In this document: positions 16,880-25,667 of the stretch, one piece after another | Layout of the letters: each line of letters starts with the position of its first letter | Position numbering within the stretch: position 1 is the stretch's first letter | Assembly (NCBI RefSeq): GCF_001721045.1 | Contig: NZ_MDER01000035.1 | Span: 1-64,000, forward strand | Reading direction: 5' to 3' | Origin: Paenibacillus nuruki | GTDB taxonomy: Bacteria > Bacillota > Bacilli > Paenibacillales > Paenibacillaceae | Length of the DNA stretch: 64,000 bases | Notes under the pieces: model-generated | Database searches by the model: none | What the model saw: the letters and a program-made list of their open reading frames with translations, nothing else | What the model was told of the DNA's origin: nothing | Position numbers and translations under genes: made by a program

Positions 16880-17028
16880 TGATATCCTCCTCGTGCATGG
16901 TTCTTTGCTTTATTAATTTAGGGCTACTCTTATATTATACACTGACATGGCAAGTGTTCATGATCGATCACAACCTATGTTACAATGGCAGGGATGCTTG
17001 AATGAGAATAAAGGAGTGAATAAATACC

Positions 17029-17541
17029 ATGAGATCCGTAGATGAACATCGCGCAGAAGCACCAGATACTGTACGTTGTATGGTCATTACTGTGTCAGAT
17101 ACTCGCACTGAAGCAACCGATACAGGTGGACAATTATTACAGTCCCTTTTAACAGAGAATGGTTATCAGGTTATAGATTATACCATCGTTAAAGATAGCT
17201 ATGTTGGTATCCGTGAATTGCTTCATGATGCCGTAGAACGTCCAGAAGTCGAAGCTATTTTGTTAACAGGTGGCACAGGGATAGCTCCGCAAGATGTAAC
17301 GTTTGAAGCAGTACAAAGTCTTTTGACGAAAGAATTACCTGGTTTTGGAGAGATTTTTCGCTTTCTGAGTTTTACTGAAGATATTGGTTCAGCTGCCATT
17401 ATGAGCCGTGCGATTGCAGGTACTATCGGAGGAACTGCTGTCTTTTCGATGCCCGGTTCACGAGGTGCGGTGAAGTTAGCGATGGAACGCATTATTATTC
17501 CTGAATTGGGACATGTGATGCGAGAAATTTATAAAAAATAA
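17029..17541 (+). CDS. moaB: Molybdenum cofactor biosynthesis protein MoaB/MogA family
   Basis: 170 residues with the MoCF-binding fold: VITVSDTR near the start, LTGGTGIAPQDVT (about 82-94) and FSMPGSRGAVKLAME near the end. Family members adenylylate molybdopterin (MogA) or have a supporting role (MoaB). No other molybdenum-cofactor gene is nearby. The ATG at 17029 follows AAAGGAG. It is a single gene, divergent from the CobW GTPase and ending at a strong terminator. Confidence 0.9.
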   Translation: MRSVDEHRAEAPDTVRCMVITVSDTRTEATDTGGQLLQSLLTENGYQVIDYTIVKDSYVGIRELLHDAVERPEVEAILLTGGTGIAPQDVTFEAVQSLLTKELPGFGEIFRFLSFTEDIGSAAIMSRAIAGTIGGTAVFSMPGSRGAVKLAMERIIIPELGHVMREIYKK

Positions 17542-17632
17542 TAGAATAGATTCTATAGGATCATATGCCAACACAGAAGCATAAATGATCTCCCATCCTA
17601 GATGTCATACACTATCGATATCATGCCATAGC

Positions 17633-17672
17633 AAAAAAGCACACTGCCGTTTATCGATGCAGTGTGCTTTTT
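17633..17672. terminator. Bidirectional terminator, moaB / YhdH-type reductase
   Basis: AAAAAGCACACTGC pairs with GCAGTGTGCTTTTT; A and T runs on both flanks serve the convergent genes. Confidence 0.9.
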
Positions 17673-17713
17673 GATTTTTATTTTGTACCTAACGTAATCA
17701 GATGAAACACATC

Positions 17714-18712
17714 TCAGGATGTAACTTTAATCAACTGACGACCTACAGCTTTGCCTGCTAGAATCGTTTCTAACGCTTGTGGTATTTGTTCTAACGTATA
17801 TTCTGTAACCGCTTGATGAATAGCTGTAGTTGGTTTCCAATCGCTTGCTAGGTGCTTCCAGACTCTTTGTCTGATCTCAATAGGGCAAAATACAGAATCA
17901 ATGCCGATCAGATGTGCTCCACGTAGAATAAAGGGAAAGACTGAACTTTCAAAATCGTTACCTGCTGTCATACCCGATACAGCCACTACACCACGATATT
18001 TTAATGATTTCAGCCGTTCTCCTAGCCCTTTACCACCTGTAGGGTCGATAATACCTGCCCAAGTGGATTTACCTAATGGACCGTCTACTTTCTGCTCCGC
18101 TTCTTCTCTTGAAATGATCTGAGACGCTCCCAGTGTGGTTAACCAGTCCTTTTGATCGGCTTTGCCACTTGCTGCATAGACTTCATATCCTAATGCACTC
18201 AAGATCGAAATAGCTATGGTTCCCACCCCACCTGTAGATCCTGTGACAAGGATCGGACCGTCTTCAGGTTTGATTCCATGTTCAATTAACGCATCTACAG
18301 ACATTCCAGCCGTAAATCCAGCCGTACCAATAATCATTGCTTCTTTAGCACTTAGTCCTTGAGGTAGCTTAATCAACCATTCGGCAGGCACACGAGCATA
18401 TTCACTGTACCCTCCATAATGACTGACACCCAGCTTATATCCAGTACATAGCACTTGATCGCCTACTTGAAACTGCTTATCGCTTGACTCTACTACTTCT
18501 CCTGCCAAATCTATCCCCGGCACAAACGGGTACTGCTTCACAATCTTGCCTTCTGCTATACTTGCCAGTCCATCTTTATAATTGACATCTGAATATGATA
18601 CTTTAATAGTGACAGATCCTTCAGGTAATTGATGAAGTTGTAATTGTTGAACCGCACCGGTTACTTTTTGATCTGACTGTTCTAATACAAACGCACGAAA
18701 TGTCTCTTCCAT
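17714..18712 (-). CDS. YhdH/YhfP (AcuI-type) NADPH-dependent zinc-free alcohol dehydrogenase-like reductase
   Basis: 332-residue medium-chain reductase. GroES-like domain with VNYKDGLA and VPGIDLAGEV, then a Rossmann domain with VTGSTGGVGTIAISIL (about 157-172) and the C-terminal GRQLIKV. It lacks the zinc-ligand Cys cluster. AcuI relatives reduce acrylyl-CoA and others reduce quinones or enones, so the physiological substrate is uncertain. Convergent with moaB. No ideal ribosome site precedes the ATG at 18712 (AAGGATG nearby). Confidence 0.88.
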   Translation of the reverse strand: MEETFRAFVLEQSDQKVTGAVQQLQLHQLPEGSVTIKVSYSDVNYKDGLASIAEGKIVKQYPFVPGIDLAGEVVESSDKQFQVGDQVLCTGYKLGVSHYGGYSEYARVPAEWLIKLPQGLSAKEAMIIGTAGFTAGMSVDALIEHGIKPEDGPILVTGSTGGVGTIAISILSALGYEVYAASGKADQKDWLTTLGASQIISREEAEQKVDGPLGKSTWAGIIDPTGGKGLGERLKSLKYRGVVAVSGMTAGNDFESSVFPFILRGAHLIGIDSVFCPIEIRQRVWKHLASDWKPTTAIHQAVTEYTLEQIPQALETILAGKAVGRQLIKVTS

Positions 18713-18818
18713 CTAACTCATCCTTTCTATCTTTCCTTCTTTATCATAAGGATTCCTTCAAAGCCTGACAGCGATAAATGCTACATTCTGTTCACTGTAC
18801 TCTCTTACGTAATATAAC

Positions 18819-18850
18819 CAAAAAACCCACCTTTATAAAAAAGGCAGGTT
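18819..18850 (-). terminator. Terminator of the NAD-salvage operon
   Basis: On the minus strand AACCTGCCTTT pairs with AAAGGTGGGTT (two wobbles), followed by six T, 22 nt beyond pncB. Confidence 0.72.
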
Positions 18851-18871
18851 CAGATTCTGGTTTAGTACTGA

Positions 18872-20326
18872 TTAAAGTTCTTCTTCCGGTAAATATTGTG
18901 CAATCAATTTCTGCTTCATTTCCCAAGCTTTGACGCTCACATTTACACGATAAATCTCAGGATTTAATTTGCGCAAATATTCTGGCCAGAATTCATCCAG
19001 TTGACTCACATGATACGCCCGAATCTCTTCCAAATTAGGCATCGTATAGACTTGCTTACCTTCGATAAAAATAGGTTCCAACATAGGAACCGCTTTATAG
19101 TCAGATACATATTTACGAATATAAGGATGCGCTGGATTAAACAATTTAAGACGTTTGCCTTCAAGCGGCTCTTTTTCATCTGGGAAACAGATATAGTCCG
19201 CAATAGCTTTACCATTGGTTGGATTGATGATCCGGTAGACTTCTTTCGTTCCCGGTGTCGATACTTTTTCGGGATTAGCCGAGATTTTGATTGTAGGTAC
19301 CATTTCGCCATCAATCTCGCACTCGACTAATTTGTATACGCCACCCAAAGAAGGTTGATCTGATGCTGTGATTAACTGTGTTCCTACGCCCCATGTATCA
19401 ATTCGTGCCCCTTGCGCTTTTAGATCCAAGATTGTATTTTCATCGAGATCGTTAGAAGCAACGATTTTGACGTAAGATAATCCTGCATCATCTAACATTT
19501 TGCGAGCTTGAATCGACAAATATGCAAGGTCACCACTATCCAGACGAATAGCAATCATCTTTTTGCCACGAGCTTCTAAGTCTTTGGCGGTCTTAATCGC
19601 ATGAGGTACACCGCTACCTAACGTATCAAATGTATCGACTAGCAAAGTGACTCCATCTGGCATCGCATTCGCATAACGATCAAAAGCTTCTTGTTCATTA
19701 CCGAAACTTTGTACCCAAGCATGAGCATGTGTACCTTTGGTAGGAATACCGAATCTAGCCCCTGCTAACATATTTGAAGTCGCATGGAAGCCTGCGATAT
19801 AAGCCGCTCTAGCTCCCCAGATCGCCGCATCGGCTTCTTGAGCACGTCTTGTACCAAACTCTAGCAACGTATCCGTACCGCCCACCTGCTTGATCCGTGA
19901 AGCTTTGGTGGCAATTAGCGTCTGATAGTTCATAAAGTTAAGCAAAGCTGTCTCTACCAACTGTGCTTCAATAATCGAACCTTCTACACGAATCAATGGC
20001 TCATCTGCAAAAACAACGGCTCCTTCTTTCATCGAAAACAAATTGCCATGAAAACGGAACTGGCGCAATTCTTCTAAAAACTTCGCGTCATAGTTCTCTT
20101 CCTGTTCTGCCAGATAAGCAATATCTTCTTCTCGAAAACTCAAGTTGGTTATATAATTCACAATCCGTTCCAGACCTGCAAAGACGGCATATCCGTTACC
20201 GAAAGGAAGTCTGCGGAAATAAGCTTCAAATACTGCTTTCTTATGATGTGTACCGTTAATCCAATGAGCATACATCATATTGATTTGATACTTATCTGTA
20301 TGTAAAGCCAGTCCCATTTCGTTCAT
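18872..20326 (-). CDS. pncB: Nicotinate phosphoribosyltransferase
   Basis: 484 residues. Converts nicotinate, PRPP and ATP to nicotinate mononucleotide in NAD salvage. The N-terminal ALHTDKYQINMMYAHW, the central LLEFGTRRAQEADAA, the phosphate-binding IRLDSGDLAYLS and IVASNDLDE are typical. ATG 20326 is preferred: GAGGTG is 8 nt upstream, whereas the ATG at 20332 is almost on top of it. It is the last gene of a run with pncA and an NrtR-like Nudix protein. A 12-bp inverted repeat lies in the gap from pncA. Confidence 0.93.
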   Translation of the reverse strand: MNEMGLALHTDKYQINMMYAHWINGTHHKKAVFEAYFRRLPFGNGYAVFAGLERIVNYITNLSFREEDIAYLAEQEENYDAKFLEELRQFRFHGNLFSMKEGAVVFADEPLIRVEGSIIEAQLVETALLNFMNYQTLIATKASRIKQVGGTDTLLEFGTRRAQEADAAIWGARAAYIAGFHATSNMLAGARFGIPTKGTHAHAWVQSFGNEQEAFDRYANAMPDGVTLLVDTFDTLGSGVPHAIKTAKDLEARGKKMIAIRLDSGDLAYLSIQARKMLDDAGLSYVKIVASNDLDENTILDLKAQGARIDTWGVGTQLITASDQPSLGGVYKLVECEIDGEMVPTIKISANPEKVSTPGTKEVYRIINPTNGKAIADYICFPDEKEPLEGKRLKLFNPAHPYIRKYVSDYKAVPMLEPIFIEGKQVYTMPNLEEIRAYHVSQLDEFWPEYLRKLNPEIYRVNVSVKAWEMKQKLIAQYLPEEEL

Positions 20327-20362
20327 CACCATGTCACCTCTTCATTGTTGATCATGCTAAAG

Positions 20363-20403
20363 CAATTCTGCTTGCACGTCTTTCTGCTGCACAAGCAGAA
20401 TTG
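20363..20403. repeat. Perfect 12-bp inverted repeat between pncA and pncB
   Basis: CAATTCTGCTTG (20363-20374) and CAAGCAGAATTG (20392-20403) with a 17-nt loop. On the minus strand there is no T run after it, so it is not an ordinary terminator. It could stabilise or process the pncA-pncB transcript. Confidence 0.7.
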
Positions 20404-20417
20404 TGAATCATTGCACA

Positions 20418-20960
20418 TTAATAACTATGAATAAGTTGTGCACCTATACTTTTCTCAAAATGATCGATTGCCCATACGTGACCTTGTGCATTAAAGCTTG
20501 CTATTGCATCGGTATGAATCACTAATTTGAACCCTTTATTGTAAGCATCTACAGCTGTATGCAGTACACAGATATCGGTACATACGCCAATGAGATGCAA
20601 TTCAGTTATTTCACGTTCACGCAATTTCAATTCAAGATCGGTTCCGGCAAACGCGCTGTATCTCGTTTTATCCATCCAGACGATCTGCTGTTGATGTTCT
20701 GCATAGACTTCACTTAACCGACCATACAATTCTCGTCCAGCTGTACCACGAATATTATGTGGTGGAAAAAGAGCGGTCTCTGGATGGTACGCATCATTCG
20801 GTTCATGCATATCAACAGCCATCACTATATAATCATGAGTACTAACAAATTTCTCTGTCAATTCAACGATACGCTGTTCAATATCGATTGCAGGTTGTCC
20901 TACAGGTAAAGCACCATCTACAAAGTCACGAGTATAATCGATCACAATAAGAGCTTTCAT
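20418..20960 (-). CDS. pncA: Nicotinamidase / isochorismatase family
   Basis: 180 residues. Hydrolyses nicotinamide to nicotinate, the substrate of the next gene's enzyme. The catalytic triad is visible: Asp8 in VIDYTRDF, Lys in MDKTRYSAF (about 100), and the nucleophilic Cys in GVCTDICVLHTA (about 137). The metal-site pattern is VDMHEPNDAYHPE. Start at ATG 20960 with TGGAGGT 8 nt upstream; the longer frame to 20993 has no ribosome site. It sits between the Nudix regulator-like gene (48 nt upstream) and pncB. Confidence 0.92.
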   Translation of the reverse strand: MKALIVIDYTRDFVDGALPVGQPAIDIEQRIVELTEKFVSTHDYIVMAVDMHEPNDAYHPETALFPPHNIRGTAGRELYGRLSEVYAEHQQQIVWMDKTRYSAFAGTDLELKLREREITELHLIGVCTDICVLHTAVDAYNKGFKLVIHTDAIASFNAQGHVWAIDHFEKSIGAQLIHSY

Positions 20961-21008
20961 GATATAGACCTCCAGATATTGAAATACAAACAATCATTCA
21001 GCATATCC

Positions 21009-21782
21009 TTACGAATAAATCGAAAGACGAGGTACAAGACCTGTAAAACGATACAATTGTGCTGGGCGTTGAGAGTACTGATTCGAACTTAGTAAGTTCC
21101 CCTCTTCATCATGCACCTCTTCAATAATACCTTTACGGCTACGTGTTGAAGTGATTTTGCGAATAAAGTTCGGTTCTTCAAAGTCAGGTACAACCGCTTT
21201 GATCACCTGATACAATTCGCTTAACGTAAATTCAGGCGGCAAAAACTTTTTGGCAATCACTGTACTAAGCATCTGTTCTTGAATTCGCATATACGCATCA
21301 CGAATAATATCATGATGATCAAATCCAAGTTCTAGCTTTTCTAATGCTTCTTCAATCGTAAATAGACCGACTTCTTCCGCATCATCAGCAGCTTGCCGTT
21401 TTTCCAACACCTGTTCTTCTACTAAAGCAAAAAACGCATGCGATATAATCCAACCACGAGGATCACGCCCGGGCTCACTATAGACACCCAAATACTCAAG
21501 ATGGCGACCGTCGACTCCTGTCTCTTCTTTGAGTTCACGCTGTGCGGCTTCAAATAAAGACTCATCATCGCGTGAAAATCCACCAGGCAAAGCCCATTTT
21601 CCGGCAAAAGGCCATGAGCGACGACGAATCAACATTACTTTCAGTTCACGCAAAGGTAATGTTTTGGTAAACGTCTTCCGCTCTTTTTTGGTCAAAGTAA
21701 ACATGACAATATCGGCGGGTGCGCCATCGGGCGTACGATACTTTTTGACATCATACGAATGCTGTTTGCTGTTATCCGTCAT
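21009..21782 (-). CDS. Nudix protein with C-terminal winged-helix region (NrtR-like)
   Basis: About 257 residues. The N-terminal Nudix domain has an intact box (GFSRDDE...RELKEETGV, about 69-91), so hydrolysis is possible. The C-terminal part from about 160 (FTLSELYQVIKAVVP, NFIRKITS) resembles the DNA-binding winged helix of NrtR, a repressor of NAD genes that senses ADP-ribose. Being first in a nudix-pncA-pncB run supports a regulatory or ADP-ribose-related role. It could instead be a plain ADP-ribose pyrophosphatase. Start at ATG 21782, with GGTGAT just upstream matching the distal part of the Shine-Dalgarno; GTG 21794 is possible. Confidence 0.78.
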   Translation of the reverse strand: MTDNSKQHSYDVKKYRTPDGAPADIVMFTLTKKERKTFTKTLPLRELKVMLIRRRSWPFAGKWALPGGFSRDDESLFEAAQRELKEETGVDGRHLEYLGVYSEPGRDPRGWIISHAFFALVEEQVLEKRQAADDAEEVGLFTIEEALEKLELGFDHHDIIRDAYMRIQEQMLSTVIAKKFLPPEFTLSELYQVIKAVVPDFEEPNFIRKITSTRSRKGIIEEVHDEEGNLLSSNQYSQRPAQLYRFTGLVPRLSIYS

Positions 21783-21811
21783 CGTTATCACCACTGTTCA
21801 TTTTATCTTTT

Positions 21812-21822
21812 TGATAATATCA
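21812..21822. promoter_or_regulatory. Palindrome upstream of the Nudix gene (possible operator)
   Basis: TGATAATATCA, a perfect 11-bp palindrome 30 nt upstream of the start codon, next to a TAAAAT that could be a -10. If the Nudix protein is an NrtR-type repressor this is the obvious place for its site. AT-rich palindromes of this length also occur by chance. Confidence 0.25.
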
Positions 21823-21853
21823 TTATGAATGATTCTCTAAGGCAGGTCAATCT

Positions 21854-22252
21854 TTATTTCCGAGTTGCGATAAATGTAGCTGTCGAGATAGCGCCTACAA
21901 CGCCTTGTTCGTTAGAAACTTCAGCTTGTAAAGTTACTGTTCTTCCTGAAAGATGAAGAATTCTAGCTGTTGCGAATAATTCGCCTTCTTTCATCGACTC
22001 TACAAAATGCGTATTCATATTTGTTGTAACACAAGGTTGCCCATCTTGAATCGCCATCGACAACATCCCCATCACCTGATCCATCATCGACATCTGCACA
22101 CCACCATGCACAATATGCATATGATTAAGATGTTGTGGAGTCGCCGTGAGTCCAATCGTAATATAATCTTGCTCACTTGCGATTAGACGGCACCCCAATA
22201 ATCCCCAATATAGTTGTTCGCTTTTTTTTAATATTTCATCCCAATGTGTCAA
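21854..22252 (-). CDS. Hotdog-fold thioesterase (PaaI-like)
   Basis: 132 residues with the single hotdog domain. The active-site region HGGVQMSMMDQVMG (about 49-62) and TTNMNTHFVESMKEGELFATA are typical of the 4HBT/PaaI group hydrolysing acyl-CoA thioesters. The acyl substrate is unknown. It lies between the Nudix gene and the double acetyltransferase on the same strand with short gaps (about 70 and 28 nt), so co-transcription is possible. Confidence 0.82.
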   Translation of the reverse strand: MTHWDEILKKSEQLYWGLLGCRLIASEQDYITIGLTATPQHLNHMHIVHGGVQMSMMDQVMGMLSMAIQDGQPCVTTNMNTHFVESMKEGELFATARILHLSGRTVTLQAEVSNEQGVVGAISTATFIATRK

Positions 22253-22280
22253 AAAATGCTCCTCCTGTTCAAAACGGTTG

Positions 22281-23327
22281 TTACAATAACAATCCCATTT
22301 GTATCAAATCTACATACTGATGTTCAACCACTAATGCGTTTTTTTGAATCCCTTCGATACGAAAACCTAATGAACGATATAAATGTAAAGCGCGTTCATT
22401 ACTGCTTTGTACATTCAATTCAAGACGATGTAAATGTCGATCTTGCGCCCAATGAATCATCGTCTGAAATAATCGTCGTCCAATCCCACGATTAGCATAC
22501 TCTTGAAGTACACCTACAACAATATATACACTATGACGATTACGTGCAACTTTGCCACCAATCGCTTCCAAATATCCAATAATCTGACCTTCGTACTCAG
22601 CTAGAAAAATATTAGAATTGGCACTACGCAGTGCATAGCGAATCATTTCTCGTTGTTCAGCTTCATTCAGATTTCGTTCTCCTGGTTCAAGCAGCATAAA
22701 TGTAGTCTGTTCATCTAATTTCTGCTTCATCCGAACCAAAGCCCCTGAATCTTTCATCTGCGCAATACGTACAGACACTAACATTGCTAGATAAGGTTCT
22801 TTGGTATAGGGATATACAGAAGACAGAGAGTTAGAATCTGCCCATGTTTTTTGTAAAATCACTTGATCACGGCAGACAATTCCATTTTCGATAATCGGTT
22901 GCTGGTAATGTCTTATAAAATGATCATGCTCGATTCGTATCATGCGAAAACCATGTTTTTGATAAAAAGCAAGTGCTCCTAGACTCGAATTACCTGTAGC
23001 TACGGTAACCACTTGAGCTTTGTACTGTTTTAACTGCTGTAATACTTCATCTAGTAATTTGCTACCAATCCCTTGCCTCTCATAATCTACTTCTACCGCA
23101 ATGTTCATGATTTCCCATTCTTGTGCTGCATGTTGAAGCACTCCACAGACGCCTACGATATGATTCGCTATTTCTGCGGTCCACCAACGACAATAGGCTT
23201 TGTAGTGTTCTACAGCTTCTAGATCAGGATCAGCAAGCATTAACAAGGTAATCGGTATACTTTCGTAATTGGATTGAGCACGGATTAACACAGAATCATA
23301 ACTATAATCAGAAGATTCCATGACCAT
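22281..23327 (-). CDS. Tandem GNAT protein (two acetyltransferase domains fused)
   Basis: 348 residues made of two GNAT domains. The N-terminal one (about 10-160) has the acetyl-CoA loop VEVDYERQGIGSKLLDEVL and ends with ALAFYQKHGFRMI. The C-terminal one (about 178-345) has YIVVGVLQEYANRGIGRRLF and ALHLYRSLGFRIEG. Each has the RxxGxG/A loop (Q/R-G-I-G), so both may bind acetyl-CoA. Either could be a separate protein in other genomes. Targets are unknown. The ATG at 23327 has only a weak ribosome site (GAAGTGA). Confidence 0.85.
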   Translation of the reverse strand: MVMESSDYSYDSVLIRAQSNYESIPITLLMLADPDLEAVEHYKAYCRWWTAEIANHIVGVCGVLQHAAQEWEIMNIAVEVDYERQGIGSKLLDEVLQQLKQYKAQVVTVATGNSSLGALAFYQKHGFRMIRIEHDHFIRHYQQPIIENGIVCRDQVILQKTWADSNSLSSVYPYTKEPYLAMLVSVRIAQMKDSGALVRMKQKLDEQTTFMLLEPGERNLNEAEQREMIRYALRSANSNIFLAEYEGQIIGYLEAIGGKVARNRHSVYIVVGVLQEYANRGIGRRLFQTMIHWAQDRHLHRLELNVQSSNERALHLYRSLGFRIEGIQKNALVVEHQYVDLIQMGLLL

Positions 23328-23415
23328 TCACTTCTTTCTGCATGTAGAATCAAGAGCAATGAGTGATTGTTAACAATGACTATCCACTGCAACGAAAAAA
23401 GATATCGGAATACAA

Positions 23416-23444
23416 AAAGACGCGGCTATAGGCTCCGCGTCTTT
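23416..23444 (-). terminator. Terminator after ricA
   Basis: Minus strand AAAGACGCGG / CCGCGTCTTT (10-bp perfect stem) followed by T; 10 nt past the ricA stop. Confidence 0.88.
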
Positions 23445-23453
23445 GAATTTGTT

Positions 23454-23915
23454 CTAGTCATTGCAGGACGATGGAGGTGAATCCTTACCGCTCTCTACAT
23501 TAATTTTCTCAGAAACGGTATCATGGATAACGGAAATAACCATTTGCAACATATCGTTAATTTCGACCTGACTTTCTTGATAATCCGATACTAAAGGAAT
23601 ATCATCCAGTTCTTGTTGTAACGCTGTTAATTCGCCTTCAATTCGAGCAATCATTTTTTCGTTTTTCATCGATTCAAAAGCAACCACTTCTTTTTGCTTT
23701 TTTTTGATGGTACGAATTAACTCTTCGATCCGTGGATGAGTTTGAATCATTTTTTCTGCTCTTTTGAAATGATCCACTTCTTCACTTTCCGAGATCAATG
23801 CAGCTAATTGTTTTGTTTTTGCCATAATATCTTCACGAATAAAAAGACCCTGTGTATTCAATTCAAGTGGTGCTCCGCCTGTCGTTGACTCAACATTGCG
23901 ATCATGATGCTCCAT
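23454..23915 (-). CDS. ricA: RicA (YmcA), YlbF-family component of the RicAFT complex
   Basis: About 153 residues. A helical YlbF/YmcA domain (about 30-130; AKTKQLAALISESEEVDHFKRAE) with a variable C-terminal tail ending near an SSCND Cys. In B. subtilis RicA works with RicF and RicT to adjust RNase Y processing of polycistronic mRNAs and to promote Spo0A phosphorylation; the complex carries Fe-S clusters. It directly follows miaB, as ymcA does in Bacillus, which supports the name. GGAGG 7 nt before ATG 23915 decides that start over the frame-opening ATG at 23933. Confidence 0.85.
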   Translation of the reverse strand: MEHHDRNVESTTGGAPLELNTQGLFIREDIMAKTKQLAALISESEEVDHFKRAEKMIQTHPRIEELIRTIKKKQKEVVAFESMKNEKMIARIEGELTALQQELDDIPLVSDYQESQVEINDMLQMVISVIHDTVSEKINVESGKDSPPSSCND

Positions 23916-23946
23916 CGACAATCCTCCGTTCACGTTCCAAATTTAA

Positions 23947-25497
23947 TTAATAAGCTATAACCGGTTCTGGAACCAGCTCGCCTTTGATATAGAATGTTTT
24001 ATAATCGGTAATTTGTACATGCACGAATTGACCGATCATATCTGCTGAACCTTCAAAATGCACCAGTTTGTTAGAACGTGTGCGTCCTGCAAGCACAGTA
24101 GCATTATTTTTACTCTCACCTTCAACCAATACTTCAACAACTTGACCTAAGAATTTCTCACTACCGATCAAGCTATAATCTTTAATTGTTTTGTTCAAGC
24201 GTTGCAAACGTTCTTTTTTCACTTCCATCGGTACATTGTCTTCCATCACTGCAGCGGGTGTACCTTCACGTGGTGAATAGATAAAGGTAAATGCTGAATC
24301 GAATCCTACTTCACGCACAAGTGATAATGTTTCTTCGAATTGCTCATCAGTCTCCCCGGGGAACCCTACAATAATATCTGTAGTCAGCACCGCATGAGGA
24401 ATCGCTGTTTTGATTCTACCCACCAAGTCTAGATACAACTCGCGTGTATATTTACGACTCATTTTCTTGAGCACTGCACTGCTACCTGATTGCACAGGCA
24501 AATGAATATGCTCGACTAAATTGCCACCTTTAGCCAGTACTTCGATCAAGCGATCATCAAAATCTCTTGGATGCGATGTTGTGAAGCGAACACGCGGAAT
24601 ATCAATTTTAGAGATATCATCCATTAGATCGCCAAATGTATAATTCATACCTGTCAAATCTTTGCCATAAGCATTTACATTTTGACCCAGTAGTGTAATT
24701 TCTTTAAATCCTTGACGTGCTAATTCACGCACCTCAGCAATAACATCTTGCGGAAGACGACTGCGTTCTTTACCACGTGTAAAAGGCACAATGCAATACG
24801 TACAGAATTTATCGCATCCATACATAATATTTACCCAACCACGCATACCCTGCCGCTTTTTCGGTAAATTTTCGACGATGTCTCCTTCTTTGGACCAGAC
24901 TTCGACGACCATTTCTTTACTGAATAGCGATTCTTGGATCAAATAAGGCAGACGGTGGATATTATGTGTACCGAAGATCATATCTACAAATCCATGCTTT
25001 TGCATAATACGGTTAACGACGCCTTCTTCTTGCGACATACATCCGCATACACCGAGTAACAAGCCCGGGTTTTCTAGCTTCAATGTTTTGAGATGACCCA
25101 ATTCACCGAATACACGATCTTCTGCATTTTCACGAATAGCACACGTATTTAACAAAATAATATCTGCTTCTTCTCTGCTTTCAGTCGCTTGGTAGCCCAT
25201 TTGTTCTAGCATGCCTTTAATAGTCTCCGAATCATGCTCATTCATCTGACAACCAAATGTATAGACCAGATAATGCTTACCAATTCCGATCATACGCATG
25301 TCTTCTGGGATGCTTTCTTCGTACACGACTTGAACATCTTGTTTACCACGTTTCTTTTCTTCACGTTGATTCGGTTCAGATATAATATGGATTTCCCGAC
25401 CTCGGATACGAATTTTTTTGCCAGTTTCATCTTCTGAAATCACTTTAGCATCCGAAAAATCAAAATACTTGGAATAATCCTTAATTTCTTTTGACAT
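23947..25497 (-). CDS. miaB: tRNA-2-methylthio-N6-dimethylallyladenosine synthase
   Basis: 516 residues, radical-SAM methylthiotransferase adding the 2-methylthio group to i6A37 of tRNAs. After a Bacillales-type N-terminal extension (about 1-75) come the MTTase domain with three cluster Cys ([28 protein letters not shown]), the radical-SAM CxxxCxxC ([16 protein letters not shown]) and a C-terminal TRAM domain (about 440-505). ATG 25497 is chosen: GGGGAG lies 8 nt upstream and the peptide begins [14 protein letters not shown]. ricA follows 31 nt later. Confidence 0.95.
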   Translation of the reverse strand: MSKEIKDYSKYFDFSDAKVISEDETGKKIRIRGREIHIISEPNQREEKKRGKQDVQVVYEESIPEDMRMIGIGKHYLVYTFGCQMNEHDSETIKGMLEQMGYQATESREEADIILLNTCAIRENAEDRVFGELGHLKTLKLENPGLLLGVCGCMSQEEGVVNRIMQKHGFVDMIFGTHNIHRLPYLIQESLFSKEMVVEVWSKEGDIVENLPKKRQGMRGWVNIMYGCDKFCTYCIVPFTRGKERSRLPQDVIAEVRELARQGFKEITLLGQNVNAYGKDLTGMNYTFGDLMDDISKIDIPRVRFTTSHPRDFDDRLIEVLAKGGNLVEHIHLPVQSGSSAVLKKMSRKYTRELYLDLVGRIKTAIPHAVLTTDIIVGFPGETDEQFEETLSLVREVGFDSAFTFIYSPREGTPAAVMEDNVPMEVKKERLQRLNKTIKDYSLIGSEKFLGQVVEVLVEGESKNNATVLAGRTRSNKLVHFEGSADMIGQFVHVQITDYKTFYIKGELVPEPVIAY

Positions 25498-25574
25498 GCT
25501 GCCACTCCCCACTGTAAGCATCATTCTAAAGTTCTGTATGCCTCTTCCAACATCTCAAAAAAGCATTACTGCTA

Positions 25575-25583
25575 ATTATATCA
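25575..25583 (-). promoter_or_regulatory. Extended -10 promoter of miaB-ricA
   Basis: Minus-strand TGATATAAT (TGn plus a perfect TATAAT, 25575-25580); the -35 is poor (TTTTTA 17 nt upstream). A TTGACA further upstream is not correctly spaced for it. Confidence 0.42.
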
Positions 25584-25667
25584 TGCTTACTCTATTATAA
25601 AAAGCTGTCAAATCATACCTCATCCACCCGTATAACAGCTAATATTCTTAACTAGTTAACCATACAT

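Noticed and set aside
16880-17028. Zur- or CsoR-type operator in the CobW/moaB divergent gap
   Set aside because: I looked for a TCGTAATnATTACGA-like or G-tract palindrome and found only TGATCGATCA, which matches neither.
25649-25660. Palindrome TTAACTAGTTAA after the L,D-transpeptidase gene
   Set aside because: No T tail and low complexity; probably chance in AT-rich DNA.
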